From: Streptomyces sp. CNQ-509
Lineage (GTDB): Bacteria; Actinomycetota; Actinomycetes; Streptomycetales; Streptomycetaceae
NCBI RefSeq assembly: GCF_001011035.1
Contig: NZ_CP011492.1
Location: 1,743,501-1,807,500, forward strand
Direction: 5' to 3'
Length of the DNA stretch: 64,000 nucleotides
The notes under the pieces: model-generated
Database searches by the model: none
Told to the model about the DNA's origin: nothing
Seen by the model: the letters and a program-made list of their open reading frames with translations, nothing else
Translations under genes and position numbers: made by a program
Part shown: positions 1 through 7,899 of the stretch, piece by piece
How the letters are laid out: the number at the start of each line of letters is the position of its first letter
How positions within the stretch are numbered: position 1 is the stretch's first letter

Positions 1-740
1 TCTCGGCCTCGGTCGCCGTCATCGGCCTGGTGTTCTTCGCGCTCATGGGCGTGACGTTCTTCATGGTCTTCTACATCCAGAGCGTGCGCGGCCTGTCGCC
101 GCTGGACTCCGGGCTGCTCCTGCTGCCGCTGGCCATCGCCCAGTTGATCTTCGCGCCGCGGTCCCGGCTGGTGGTCGACCGGTTCGGCGCCCGGGCGGTG
201 TGCACGGTGGCCATGCTCGGCATCGCCGTCGCCTTCGCCGGCTTCCTGCTGCTGGACGAGACGTCGCCGCTGTGGATCCTGGAGGTGCTGTTCTTCGTCA
301 TGGGCACCGCGATGGCGCACGTCATGCCGCCGGCCACCACCGCGATCATGCAGTCGCTGCCGCGCGAGAAGGCCGGCGCGGGATCCTCGGTCAACAACAC
401 CTTCCGGCAGGTCGGCGGCGCCCTCGGGGTCGCTGTGCTCGGCTCGCTGCTGTCGTCCGTCTACCGCGGCAAGGTGACCCTGCCCGCGGGGGCGCCGAGC
501 GCGGCGGGCGAGTCCATCGAGGCCACCCGCACCTTCGCGCAGAAGGCCGGCGCCGCCGGGAAGAAGCTGATCTCCGAGGCCAACAACGCGTTCGTCGACG
601 CGATGCACGTGACGTCGATGGCGGCGGCGGGCGCGGCGGTGCTGGGCGCCGTGGTGGCCGCGGCGTTCATGCCCGCGAAGGACCGGGGCACACAGGGACC
701 GGTGCGGACCGGGGAGAATGAGCCCTCCACCCGGAAGTAG
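1..740 (+). CDS. MFS drug exporter (DHA2/EmrB type), C-terminal part
   Basis: The open frame runs in from the left edge (first full codon at position 3) and ends at 740, so only the last ~245 residues are present. They hold about five hydrophobic helices. The layout FYIQSVRGLSPLDSG then MPPATTAIMQSLPREKAGAGSS, NNTFRQVGGALGVAVLGS is typical of helices 10-13 of 14-helix DHA2 exporters. A last helix near the end is followed by a charged cytoplasmic tail. Such proteins export drugs or antiseptics by proton antiport. The truncated TetR gene 29 bases downstream suggests an exporter-regulator pair. The substrate cannot be read from this part. Confidence 0.85.
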   Translation, partial: SASVAVIGLVFFALMGVTFFMVFYIQSVRGLSPLDSGLLLLPLAIAQLIFAPRSRLVVDRFGARAVCTVAMLGIAVAFAGFLLLDETSPLWILEVLFFVMGTAMAHVMPPATTAIMQSLPREKAGAGSSVNNTFRQVGGALGVAVLGSLLSSVYRGKVTLPAGAPSAAGESIEATRTFAQKAGAAGKKLISEANNAFVDAMHVTSMAAAGAAVLGAVVAAAFMPAKDRGTQGPVRTGENEPSTRK

Positions 741-769
741 CGGCGGACGAAGGGCAGGCGGACGGCACG

Positions 770-1204
770 GTGGCTCTCACGGAGCGGCACGGCGAAGGGC
801 GCGGGCGGCGGCAGGACGCGCCGTATGGGGACCGCGCGCGTACCGGCGTACGCGACGGGGCGCCCGCCTCCGACGAGGCCGGCAGGCCGCCGGGACCGCC
901 CGGGCCGCTGCGCGGCCGGCCGCGCAGCCGGACCGTCGAACGCGCCATCGCCGGCGCCGTGCTGCGCCTGGCCGACGAGGGCGTCTCGCCCGCCGAGCTG
1001 TCCGTCGAGCGCATCGCCCGCACGGCGGGCGTCGGCAAGGCCACGATCTCCCGCCGCAGGGCCACGGTGCGCGAGGTGCCGCACCGCGGCGTCGCGAGCG
1101 GCGAACTCCGCGCCGTGCTCTACCCGGGACAGCCACCGCCCGCGGGGCCCACTGCGCGGATCGTCGACGCCGTGCTGGGCGGGGCGCGCTCAACCGACCG
1201 ATGA
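770..1204 (+). pseudogene. Truncated TetR-family regulator
   Basis: From about residue 48 the product matches a TetR N-terminal DNA-binding domain: RGRPRSRTVERAIAGAVLRL, then LSVERIARTAGVGKATISRR. In intact TetR proteins the recognition helix is followed by a tryptophan-containing stretch and ~130 residues of ligand-binding domain. Here the sequence turns into unrelated Arg/Pro-rich residues and stops, giving 144 aa instead of ~190-200. The C-terminal domain is therefore missing and the gene probably makes no working repressor. The GTG start at 770 is uncertain because the first ~45 residues look like read-in from noncoding DNA. It lies directly behind the MFS exporter it may once have controlled. 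Confidence 0.55.
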
Positions 1205-1329
1205 AATGTCCCGGTTTCGCTACGGTGACCTTCCGGCACGCCCCGTCCGCAACTCGCGGCGCCGGTCCGTTCGTCAGGTAAGGGGTAACGGGGGCAGACC
1301 GGCGAGTGCAGTGACGTGAGGAACAGCGC

Positions 1330-2367
1330 ATGACGCACGTGGACATGGCGGAGACCGGGCGCAGCACGGGCAACACGCAGGCGGCCGCCCCCGCGGAGTC
1401 GCGCGCGGTGTACTGGCGCCGCAGGCTCCGCGAGGGCCTGGGCCCCGGCACCTGGCGGCGCGGCCTGGTGGTCGCCGCGCTCGCGCTGCTCGACGGCATC
1501 GTGATGATGGGTCACGCGGCGATCCCCAACCGGGTCGGCAGCCTGGGCAGTCTGGTCGAGACGTTCCTGCCGTGGTTCGGCCTCGCCGTCCCGGTACTGC
1601 TGGTATGCGCGCTGTGGCGGCGGTCGCTCACCGCGATGTGCGCGCTGGTGCTGCCGGTGTTCGTCTGGTTCCACCTCTTCGGCGGGCTGCTCACCGACAA
1701 GTCCGGGGGCGGCGGCGACGTCACCGTCGTCAGCCACAACGTCGCCGAGGAGAACACCGACGCCGCGGGCACCGCGCGCAAGCTGGTCGAGTCCGGGGCC
1801 GACGTGCTCGCCCTCCAGGAGGTCACGCAGGACAACAGGTCCGCGTACGAGGACGGCCTGGCCGAGGCGTACCCGTACCACGAGGTGGAGGGCACGGTCG
1901 GGGTGTGGAGCAAGTACCCGCTGTCGGACACCCGGCCCGTGGACATCCACATGGGCTGGACCCGTGCCCTGCGCACCACCGTCACCACCGACGGCGGCCG
2001 GCTCGCGGTCTACACCGCCCACCTGCCGTCCGTGCGGGTGAAGCTCGACGCCGGGTTCACGGCCAACCGGCGCGACGCGAGCGCCAACGCGCTCGGCGAG
2101 GCCATCAAGAACGAGCCGATCGACCGCGTGCTGCTCCTCGGCGACCTCAACGGCACGATGAACGACAGCGCGCTGGCCAACGTCACCTCGCAGTTGCGCT
2201 CCGCGCAGGGCGCGGCGGGCAGCGGCTTCGGCTTCAGTTGGCCGGCGGACTTCCCGATGGCGCGGATCGACCAGATCCTGCTGCGCGGCGTGCAGCCGGT
2301 CAGCTCCGACGTGCTCGGCGAGACGGGCAGCGACCACCGCCCGGTACGCGCCTCGGTGGACCTGTGA
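1330..2367 (+). CDS. Membrane-anchored endonuclease/exonuclease/phosphatase-family protein
   Basis: A 345-aa protein with a cytoplasmic N-terminus, three predicted membrane helices (about residues 45-63, 76-96, 99-121) and an EEP-fold domain from ~130 to the end, placed outside the cell. EEP signatures are visible in order: VVSHNV (~134), LQEV with the metal-binding Glu (~164), GDLNGT, RIDQIL and the terminal GSDHRPV with the catalytic His. This family cleaves phosphodiesters in nucleic acids, phospholipids or inositol phosphates; the substrate here is unknown. The ATG follows GAGGAACAGC, a reasonable ribosome site. Confidence 0.8.
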   Translation: MTHVDMAETGRSTGNTQAAAPAESRAVYWRRRLREGLGPGTWRRGLVVAALALLDGIVMMGHAAIPNRVGSLGSLVETFLPWFGLAVPVLLVCALWRRSLTAMCALVLPVFVWFHLFGGLLTDKSGGGGDVTVVSHNVAEENTDAAGTARKLVESGADVLALQEVTQDNRSAYEDGLAEAYPYHEVEGTVGVWSKYPLSDTRPVDIHMGWTRALRTTVTTDGGRLAVYTAHLPSVRVKLDAGFTANRRDASANALGEAIKNEPIDRVLLLGDLNGTMNDSALANVTSQLRSAQGAAGSGFGFSWPADFPMARIDQILLRGVQPVSSDVLGETGSDHRPVRASVDL

Positions 2368-2489
2368 CGCGGCGGACGCCCGCCCGCCGGCCCGGCGGGT
2401 CGCGGAACCCGCCGGGCCCGTGAACGTGACCCGCAGGCTCCTGAGCAGGCCGGCTTCCGGCTGCCCGGACTGCGGGTGGGAGGTGCCGT

Positions 2490-2801
2490 TCAGTCGGTGC
2501 GATCGCGTTCGGCGTTGATGCGCTGGGCTTCTTCGAGTTGGTCTTCCAGGATCACGATGCGGCAGGCAGCCTCGATGGGGGTGCCCTGGTCGACGAGTTC
2601 GCGCGCGCGGGCGGCGATGCGCAGCTGGTAGCGGGAGAAGCGGCGGTGGCCGCCTTTGGAGCGCAAGGGGGTGATCAGGCGGTGCTCGCCGAGGGCTCGG
2701 AGGAAGCCCGGGGTGGTGCCGAGTATCTCGGCGGCCCGCCCCATGGTGTAGGCGGGGTAGTCGTCGTCGTCGAGACGGCCGAACGAATCATCTGCGGTCA
2801 T
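2490..2801 (-). CDS. Small MerR-like HTH regulator
   Basis: A 103-aa protein, basically only the MerR winged-helix domain (YTMGRAAEILGTTPGFLRAL at ~19-38, then GGHRRFSRYQL) with a short helical tail (LVDQGTPIEAACRIVILEDQ) and no effector domain. Close relatives are widespread in Streptomyces, where I recall them near cold-shock and RNA-helicase genes; that neighbourhood is absent here. The start is the ATG at 2801, preceded by AAGAGG; a TTG one codon upstream is possible. It lies downstream of nadE on the same strand but behind its own promoter and a ~390-nt structured leader, so expression may be controlled by attenuation. Confidence 0.8.
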   Translation of the reverse strand: MTADDSFGRLDDDDYPAYTMGRAAEILGTTPGFLRALGEHRLITPLRSKGGHRRFSRYQLRIAARARELVDQGTPIEAACRIVILEDQLEEAQRINAERDRTD

Positions 2802-2834
2802 CAAACCTCTTGGTCACTACGTGGAATGCATCGA

Positions 2835-2866
2835 GGGGCCCTGGTGCCATCTGGCACCAGGGCCCC
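2835..2866. terminator. Perfect 14-bp hairpin in the merR leader
   Basis: Two 14-base arms (2835-2848 and 2853-2866) pair perfectly around a 4-base loop (ATCT). On the minus strand the hairpin ends 34 bases before the merR-like start. A second, imperfect hairpin sits immediately upstream on that strand around 2884-2906, covering the stop codon of a possible leader ORF. No T-tract follows, as is usual for actinomycete hairpins. It may terminate leader transcription or gate the MerR-like gene. Confidence 0.6.
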
Positions 2867-2895
2867 GAAGGAACTGCTACACCATCTGCCGGCCC

Positions 2896-3039
2896 TCACA
2901 GGGCGCCGGCTTTCTCTTTCCGCGGGCCCGGGCAGCACGCTGCCGGGGACGCGAGGATCGCGGTTGCTTGACCGGAGACCACCTCACTATCGATGTCCTG
3001 CGGTACCCGGGCCCAGACATGCGCCCGGGCGATCCTGAT
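2896..3039 (-). other. Candidate 47-codon leader ORF without a standard start codon
   Basis: In this frame a 47-residue peptide can be read, beginning IRIARAHVWARVPQDIDSEV and ending PRKEKAGAL. There is no ATG, GTG or TTG between the upstream in-frame stop and position 2980. A good ribosome site (GGAGGAG) ends ~9 bases before an ATC at 3039, so a rare ATC start is possible; otherwise a GTG start at 2979 would give 28 aa. Third-position GC is high but below that of neighbouring genes. Its stop lies inside a hairpin, the layout expected of a translation-coupled attenuator. Real coding status is uncertain. Confidence 0.25.
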
Positions 3040-3072
3040 GGTGCCTGGCTCCTCCGTTTCTTTCCTCTGGGA

Positions 3073-3132
3073 TCACTTACTTACTGCTGGTTCTGCGAAC
3101 TGCACTTCTGTACTACGACGGCCCTTGGCCAT
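3073..3132 (-). other. Possible 19-codon leader peptide
   Basis: An ATG-initiated 19-residue ORF (MAKGRRSTEVQFAEPAVSK) lies ~65 bases downstream of the predicted leader promoter. The 12-base sequence ACCAGCAGTAAG occurs twice on the minus strand, once just before this ORF (3142-3153) and once overlapping its end (3080-3091). I cannot tell whether the peptide is made or whether the repeats act as RNA or DNA sites. Confidence 0.2.
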
Positions 3133-3201
3133 GGCGGGCCGCTTACTGCTGGTCGGCAGTTCATCTCTGCCAGACCTCATTGACCTCTGACTACAAGAGA
3201 A

Positions 3202-3230
3202 ACCATACCCACACCGACGCCCAATGTCTA
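3202..3230 (-). promoter_or_regulatory. Predicted vegetative promoter for the merR leader
   Basis: On the minus strand TAGACA (3230-3225), a 17-base spacer, then TATGGT (3207-3202) matches the HrdB-type -35/-10 pattern closely. The start point would be near 3195, giving a leader of ~390 nt before the MerR-like gene. The surrounding ~200 bases are clearly poorer in GC than the genes on either side. Confidence 0.5.
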
Positions 3231-3342
3231 CTCCAGCGAGCAGAGATTTTCGCGCCCTGGACGCGCAGATAACCGACCACCGCCCCGCGACCGCTGACGT
3301 GGACAGGGCGGGGCCGCGTCGCGCGGGCGCCCGGTGGACCGG

Positions 3343-5094
3343 CTAGACCCGTTCCCGCCAGCGGTTGGTGATCGGCAGCCGGCGGTCCTTGCCGAAGCCC
3401 TTCGGGGAGATCTTCGTGCCCGGCGGGTACTGCCGGCGCTTGTACTCCGCCGTGTCGACCATCCGCAACACCCGCTCCACCAGCTCCGGGTCGTACCCGC
3501 GGGCGACGATCTGCGCGCTGCCGTGGTCGCGGTCGACGTACAGCGCCAGGATCGCGTCGAGCACGTCGTAGTCCGGCAGCGAGTCGGTGTCGAGCTGGTC
3601 GGGGCGGAGTTCGGCGCTGGGCGGCTTGGAGATGGAGTTCTCCGGGATCGGCGGGATCTCGTTGCGCTCGGCGGCGGCCGCGTTGCGCCACTTCGCGAGC
3701 CGGAAGACGACCGACTTGTAGACGTCCTTGATCGGGCCGTACGCGCCGACCGAGTCGCCGTAGAGCGTCGAGTAGCCCACGGCCAGCTCGCTCTTGTTGC
3801 CGGGGGCCAGGACGAGCGGGCCCTCCTGGTTGGAGACGGCCATCAGCAGCGTGCCGCGCAGCCGGGACTGCAGGTTCTCCTCGGCCAGTCCGGTCAGCCC
3901 CAGGGACTCCATGTAGGCGTCGAACATCGGGCCGATGGGGACGCTGCGCAGGTGCAGCCCGGTGCGGCGGGCGAGTTCCGCGGCGTCGTCGCGGGAGTGC
4001 TGAGAGGAGTACCGCGACGGCATGGAGATCCCGTACACCTGGTCCGGGCCGAGCGCGTCGCAGGCGACGGCGGCGACGAGGGAGGAGTCGATGCCGCCGG
4101 AGAGGCCGACGAGGACGGAGCCGAAGCCGTTCTTCTCGACGTACGCGCGCAGCCCCGTGACCAGCGCGGTGTACATCTCCTCCTCGTCGGAGAGGCGGTC
4201 GGCGACGACTCCCGGGTACCGGCGGGGGTACGGCGCGACGGGCTCCGCCGACAGCGTCACGTGCTCGATGCGCAGCCCGTCGTCGGCGATCCCGGCCGGC
4301 GGCCGCCCCGCGGCGGCGGGCAGGTCGAGGTCGACCAGCAGGCACTCCTCGGTGAACTGCGCGGCGCGCGCGACGACCTCGCCGCGCGCGTCGACGACGA
4401 TCGAGTCGCCGTCGTAGACCAGCTCGTCCTGGCCGCCGGTCATCGCGACGTACGCCGTCGTGCAGCCCGCCTCCTGGGCCCGCTTGCGGACCAGGTCGAG
4501 GCGGGTGTCGTCCTTGTTCAGCTCGTACGGCGAGGCGTTGACGGTGACGAGGAGGCCGGCGCCGGCGATCCGCGCGGAGGGCACCCGGCCGCCGTCCTGC
4601 CACAGGTCCTCGCAGATGGCCAGCGCGACGTCCACGCCGGCGACGCGCACGACGGGCATGGTGTCGCCGGGGACGAAATAGCGGAACTCGTCGAAGACGC
4701 CGTAGTTGGGCAGGTGGTGCTTGGCGAAGGAGAGGACGACCTCGCCGCGGTGCAGCACGGCCGCCGCGTCCTTGGGCGAGCCCGCGGGCTGCCCGTAGCG
4801 GTGGCGCTCGTCGCTGCGGTCGAGGTAGCCGACGAGCACGGGCGTCTCGCCCAGGCCCTCGGCGGCCAGCCGCCCGGCGAGCGCGCGCAGCGCGGCGCAG
4901 GACGCCTCGACGAAGGAGGAGCGCAGGGCCAGGTCCTCGACGGGATAGCCGGTGAGGACCATCTCGGGGAAGGCCACGAAGTGCGCGCCGCGGTCGGCCG
5001 CGTGCCGGGTCCAGTGGACGACGGCGTCGGCGTTGCCGGCGAGGTCGCCGACGGTGGCGTCGATCTGATTCAGCGCGAGGCGAAATTGAGGCAC
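3343..5094 (-). CDS. nadE: Glutamine-dependent NAD+ synthetase
   Basis: Catalyses the last step of NAD synthesis: nicotinic acid adenine dinucleotide + ATP + glutamine to NAD+. The 583-aa length and two-domain build are right for the glutamine-hydrolysing form. The N-terminal nitrilase-type amidase carries the Glu-Lys-Cys set (FPEMVLTGYP at ~42; SFAKHHLPNYG; ICEDLW). The C-terminal synthetase carries the ATP-pyrophosphatase loop VGLSGGIDSSL (~330) and later TKISPKGFGKDRRLP. The start is GTG 5094: a TAAAAT box ends six bases upstream and there is no Shine-Dalgarno, so the mRNA is probably leaderless. Confidence 0.95.
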   Translation of the reverse strand: MPQFRLALNQIDATVGDLAGNADAVVHWTRHAADRGAHFVAFPEMVLTGYPVEDLALRSSFVEASCAALRALAGRLAAEGLGETPVLVGYLDRSDERHRYGQPAGSPKDAAAVLHRGEVVLSFAKHHLPNYGVFDEFRYFVPGDTMPVVRVAGVDVALAICEDLWQDGGRVPSARIAGAGLLVTVNASPYELNKDDTRLDLVRKRAQEAGCTTAYVAMTGGQDELVYDGDSIVVDARGEVVARAAQFTEECLLVDLDLPAAAGRPPAGIADDGLRIEHVTLSAEPVAPYPRRYPGVVADRLSDEEEMYTALVTGLRAYVEKNGFGSVLVGLSGGIDSSLVAAVACDALGPDQVYGISMPSRYSSQHSRDDAAELARRTGLHLRSVPIGPMFDAYMESLGLTGLAEENLQSRLRGTLLMAVSNQEGPLVLAPGNKSELAVGYSTLYGDSVGAYGPIKDVYKSVVFRLAKWRNAAAAERNEIPPIPENSISKPPSAELRPDQLDTDSLPDYDVLDAILALYVDRDHGSAQIVARGYDPELVERVLRMVDTAEYKRRQYPPGTKISPKGFGKDRRLPITNRWRERV

Positions 5095-5100
5095 GGACCC

Positions 5101-5106
5101 ATTTTA
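5101..5106 (-). promoter_or_regulatory. -10 element for leaderless nadE
   Basis: TAAAAT on the minus strand, with exactly six bases to the GTG start of nadE. No convincing -35 hexamer is visible 17-18 bases upstream. The spacing matches leaderless actinobacterial promoters (TANNNT plus 6-7 bases). Confidence 0.4.
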
Positions 5107-5274
5107 TCGTCTGTCTGACGCAATGCCGCGCCGGGAACCGGGCGGCCTGCGTCACAGAATGTTCGCCCAGATTTGTGACCCGGACCAGTTCACCGCTCCC
5201 GGCCCGGTCGGCATCGTGACGCGGGCACCCCTTCGCCCGTACGCAGCCGCAGAACCCGGACCGGGAGGACCCCC

Positions 5275-6432
5275 ATGGAGCGCCGCTCGTTTCTCCGCGC
5301 AGTGACCGCAGGCACCGGCGCCGTCGCCGTCACCGGCGGCCTCTGGCACGCCGCCGCGACCCCGGCGGCGGCCGCCGCGGCGGACAGCCCGTACGGCCCG
5401 CTGCTGGCCCCCGACGCCAACGGACTCGCGCTGCCGCAGGGCTTCACGGGCCGCGTCGTCGCCCGCTCCACCCGCGCGGTCGGCGGCATCACGTGGCACG
5501 GCGCGCCGGACGGCGGCGCGTGCTTCCCCGACGGCGACGGCTGGATCTACGTCTCCAACTCCGAACTCCCGCTGATCGGCGGCGTCTCCGCGCTCCGCTT
5601 CGGCCCGGACGGGACGGTGACGGCGGCCCGCCGCATCCTGGACGGCACGAACCTCAACTGCGCGGGCGGGGCGACGCCGTGGAACACGTGGCTGTCGTGC
5701 GAGGAGACGTACCGCGGCAAGGTGTACGAGACGGACCCGTACGGCAACCGCTCGGCGTCCTCGTACGGCGCGATGGGCCGCTTCAAGCACGAGGCGGCGG
5801 CGTGCGACACGGACCGCCGGGTCGTCTACCTCACGGAGGACGAGGACGACGGCTGCTTCTACCGCTTCACGCCGGCGTCCTGGGGAGCGTGGGGCGCGCT
5901 GTCGTCCGGCCGCCTCGACGTCCTGTGCGACGCGGGCGGCGGGGCGGTGGAGTGGCGGGAGGTCCCGGACCCGGACGCGCCGTGGCCCTGGGAGCAGACC
6001 CGGGCACAGGTCGACGAGGCGCTGCACTTCGACGGCGGCGAGGGCTGCTACTACTCGCCGCAGGCGGGCGTCTGCTACTTCACCACGAAGGGCGACAACC
6101 GCGTCTGGGCCTACGACGCGGGCGCGAACGCCCTCGCGGTCGTCTACGACGCGGACGAGCCGCTGGGCACGGTCGACAACATCACGGGCCGGGCGGGCGG
6201 CGACCTGTACGTCGCGGAGGACGGCGGCAACATGGAGATCAACATCATCACCCCCGCGGGCACGGTGGCCCCGGTGGTCCGCATCGACGGCCACCCGGAG
6301 TCGGAGATCACGGGCCCGGCGTTCTCCCCGGACGGGTCGCGGCTGTACTTCTCGTCCCAGAGGGGCGAAAGCGGCTTCGTGGCAGGCACGGACGGCGTGA
6401 CGTACGAGGTGAGGGGCCCGTTCCGGGCGTAG
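5275..6432 (+). CDS. Secreted PhoX-like/DUF839 protein
   Basis: 385 aa with an N-terminal twin-arginine signal (ERRSFLRAVTAGTGAVAVTG, then an Ala-rich cleavage region to ~36). The mature part shows the calcium-phosphatase/DUF839 pattern: ITWHGAPDGGA, WIYVSNSELP, CAGGATPWNTWLSCEET (~125), FKHEAAACD, VYLTEDEDDGCFYRF (~185), then the propeller-type FSPDGSRLYFSSQRG near the end. PhoX enzymes are Ca/Fe phosphomonoesterases of the cell surface; this short member may be a phosphatase or only share the fold. It is divergent from nadE. The start ATG follows GGGAGGACCCCC. No clear PHO box was found upstream. Confidence 0.8.
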   Translation: MERRSFLRAVTAGTGAVAVTGGLWHAAATPAAAAAADSPYGPLLAPDANGLALPQGFTGRVVARSTRAVGGITWHGAPDGGACFPDGDGWIYVSNSELPLIGGVSALRFGPDGTVTAARRILDGTNLNCAGGATPWNTWLSCEETYRGKVYETDPYGNRSASSYGAMGRFKHEAAACDTDRRVVYLTEDEDDGCFYRFTPASWGAWGALSSGRLDVLCDAGGGAVEWREVPDPDAPWPWEQTRAQVDEALHFDGGEGCYYSPQAGVCYFTTKGDNRVWAYDAGANALAVVYDADEPLGTVDNITGRAGGDLYVAEDGGNMEINIITPAGTVAPVVRIDGHPESEITGPAFSPDGSRLYFSSQRGESGFVAGTDGVTYEVRGPFRA

Positions 6433-6480
6433 CGGGGCTTTGGAGGAAGGGCACCGGAGGCTCGGCCGGGACGTGGCCGG

Positions 6481-6513
6481 GACTTGGCCAGGGCTTGGCC
6501 AGGGCTTGGCCGG
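6481..6513. repeat. 11-bp tandem repeat, three units
   Basis: Units of GGCTTGGCCAG (first and last slightly changed) stand head to tail just after the PhoX-like gene. They begin a ~450-bp stretch (6433-6887) rich in GGCCGGG, GCACAGCCCGG and similar partial palindromes. I see no gene in that stretch. Confidence 0.7.
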
Positions 6514-6887
6514 GCACAGCCCGGGGACGGCCGGGACGAAGCCCGAAGAGGCTCTGGACAGCGACCGGGGCCTGGTGAGGCGCATCCCGGCGGGGCGCCG
6601 GAGGCCGTGACCGAAGAGGGTCTGGAGCGGGGCAAGCCGGCCACGTACTGCCGCAGCTCCCGCCGCCCACGGCGGAGCGCCCTGGGCACGGCCCGGTGGC
6701 CGCCGCGGGACCGCGGCCCGGGGCCGGCGGGGGCGCAACCCAGCACCTCAGCCGCCCCGCGTATCGCCCGGTGGGGACGGCCCTGGGACAAAGCCGCCGC
6801 TCCGGTAGGGCCCCGGGGCACAGCCCGGTGGAAATCTGTGACGCGGGCGCAGCCCGGTAAGCCCGGAGGCAAGGCCCCTCAGGGCTT

Positions 6888-7110
6888 GGGGGCGAAGCCC
6901 CCGGTCGGGGTCTGGGGGCGAAGCCCCCGGTCGGGGTCTGGGGGCGAAGCCCCCGGTCGGGGTCTGGGGGCGAAGCCCCCGGTCGGGGTCTGGGGGCGAA
7001 GCCCCCGGTCGGGGTCTGGGGGCGAAGCCCCCGGTCGGGGTCTGGGGGCGAAGCCCCCGGTCGGGGTCTGGGGGCGAAGCCCCCGGTCGGGGTCTGGGGG
7101 CGAAGCCCCC
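6888..7110. repeat. Array of nine palindromic 15-mers at 26-bp period
   Basis: GGGGGCGAAGCCCCC occurs nine times at 6888, 6914, 6940, 6966, 6992, 7018, 7044, 7070 and 7096. The eight separators are identical (GGTCGGGGTCT). Each 15-mer can fold into a 5-bp stem with a five-base loop. Because 26 is not a multiple of three, the array is open in several frames and yields long spurious ORFs with Gly/Pro/Arg repeats. It lies in noncoding DNA before the gene at 7200. Identical separators rule out a CRISPR array; it resembles an amplified intergenic palindrome. Confidence 0.95.
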
Positions 7111-7199
7111 GAGACCCCTCCCATCGGCCAGACCCGAAACGGTGAGCCCCGCAGGGTTTCGCGGCGGGGTGGCGGACGGGTGCGGCAGCATCCCCCGGT

Positions 7200-7808
7200 A
7201 TGGATGCCGTGCGGGTGGCCCTGCTGCGGGAAGTGCTGGCCGGGACCGAGTGGCCCGGAGCCGCGCGGCGGTTTGCCGGGGTGTTGCGGGGCGCCGTCGA
7301 GGCGCAGGGCGGTGGGTTGCTCCTCGTGGGGACGGCCGCGTACGAGCCGTGGCACCTCGCCGCCCACCTCGATGACGAAGCCGCCTGGTCGGGCCTCCCC
7401 GCCCTCTCCCCCACCCTCGTACGCCACCGGGTCCCGGCCTCCGGCCCCGCCCACCTCGGCGTCGGGCTCGGCCGGCTGGAGGCCGCGGGCCGCCGCGAGA
7501 CCCTGCTCGTCGTCGCCCCGGACGAGCCCGGCGACGCGCTGCTGGAGCGCGTCGGCGACGCCCGCCGCGCCGGCGCCGCGGTGCTCGTGCTCGACGGCGG
7601 CTCCGCCGAACTGCCCGGCCTCGCCCACGAACTGCTCACCGTCCCCGGCGACAGCGGCGACATCGACCTGGAGACCGTCCAGCACCTCGTCAGCGCCGCC
7701 GCCGGCGAGAACGGTGACCCGCCCGCCGCCTCCGCCCGCTCCGGCTTCCGCCACCGCCTCGCCCGCCTCGCCGAGGTGCTGTCCTCCCCGCCCCCACCCC
7801 GCTGGTAG
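7200..7808 (+). CDS. Conserved actinomycete hypothetical protein, possible SIS-like fold
   Basis: 202 aa, no signal peptide or membrane helix. The middle (LLVVAPDEPGDALLERVGDA at ~100-119, VLVLDGGSAELPGLAHELL, VPGDSGDIDLETVQHLVSAA) has the alternating beta-alpha pattern and spacing of sugar-isomerase (SIS) domains, but I see no catalytic signature, so this is inference. It stands directly before an MFS exporter on the same strand; this pair recurs in Streptomyces genomes as far as I recall. The ATG has no strong ribosome site (CCCCCGGT upstream). Function unknown. Confidence 0.65.
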   Translation: MDAVRVALLREVLAGTEWPGAARRFAGVLRGAVEAQGGGLLLVGTAAYEPWHLAAHLDDEAAWSGLPALSPTLVRHRVPASGPAHLGVGLGRLEAAGRRETLLVVAPDEPGDALLERVGDARRAGAAVLVLDGGSAELPGLAHELLTVPGDSGDIDLETVQHLVSAAAGENGDPPAASARSGFRHRLARLAEVLSSPPPPRW

Positions 7809-7899
7809 CCCGACCGACCACCAAACCGCCAGCCGGCCGGCCGGCCCCCGCCGTAATTCTCTTGCGGCCCGCCCCCCGCCCACCCGACCATGGCCCCTC

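Noticed and set aside
5151..5179. GTCACA...TGTGAC dyad upstream of the PhoX-like gene
   Set aside because: Six-base arms with a 17-base loop and no second copy; could arise by chance.
6888..7110. CRISPR-like regular array
   Set aside because: The separators are all identical and only 11 bp; no cas genes are near. It is a tandem repeat.
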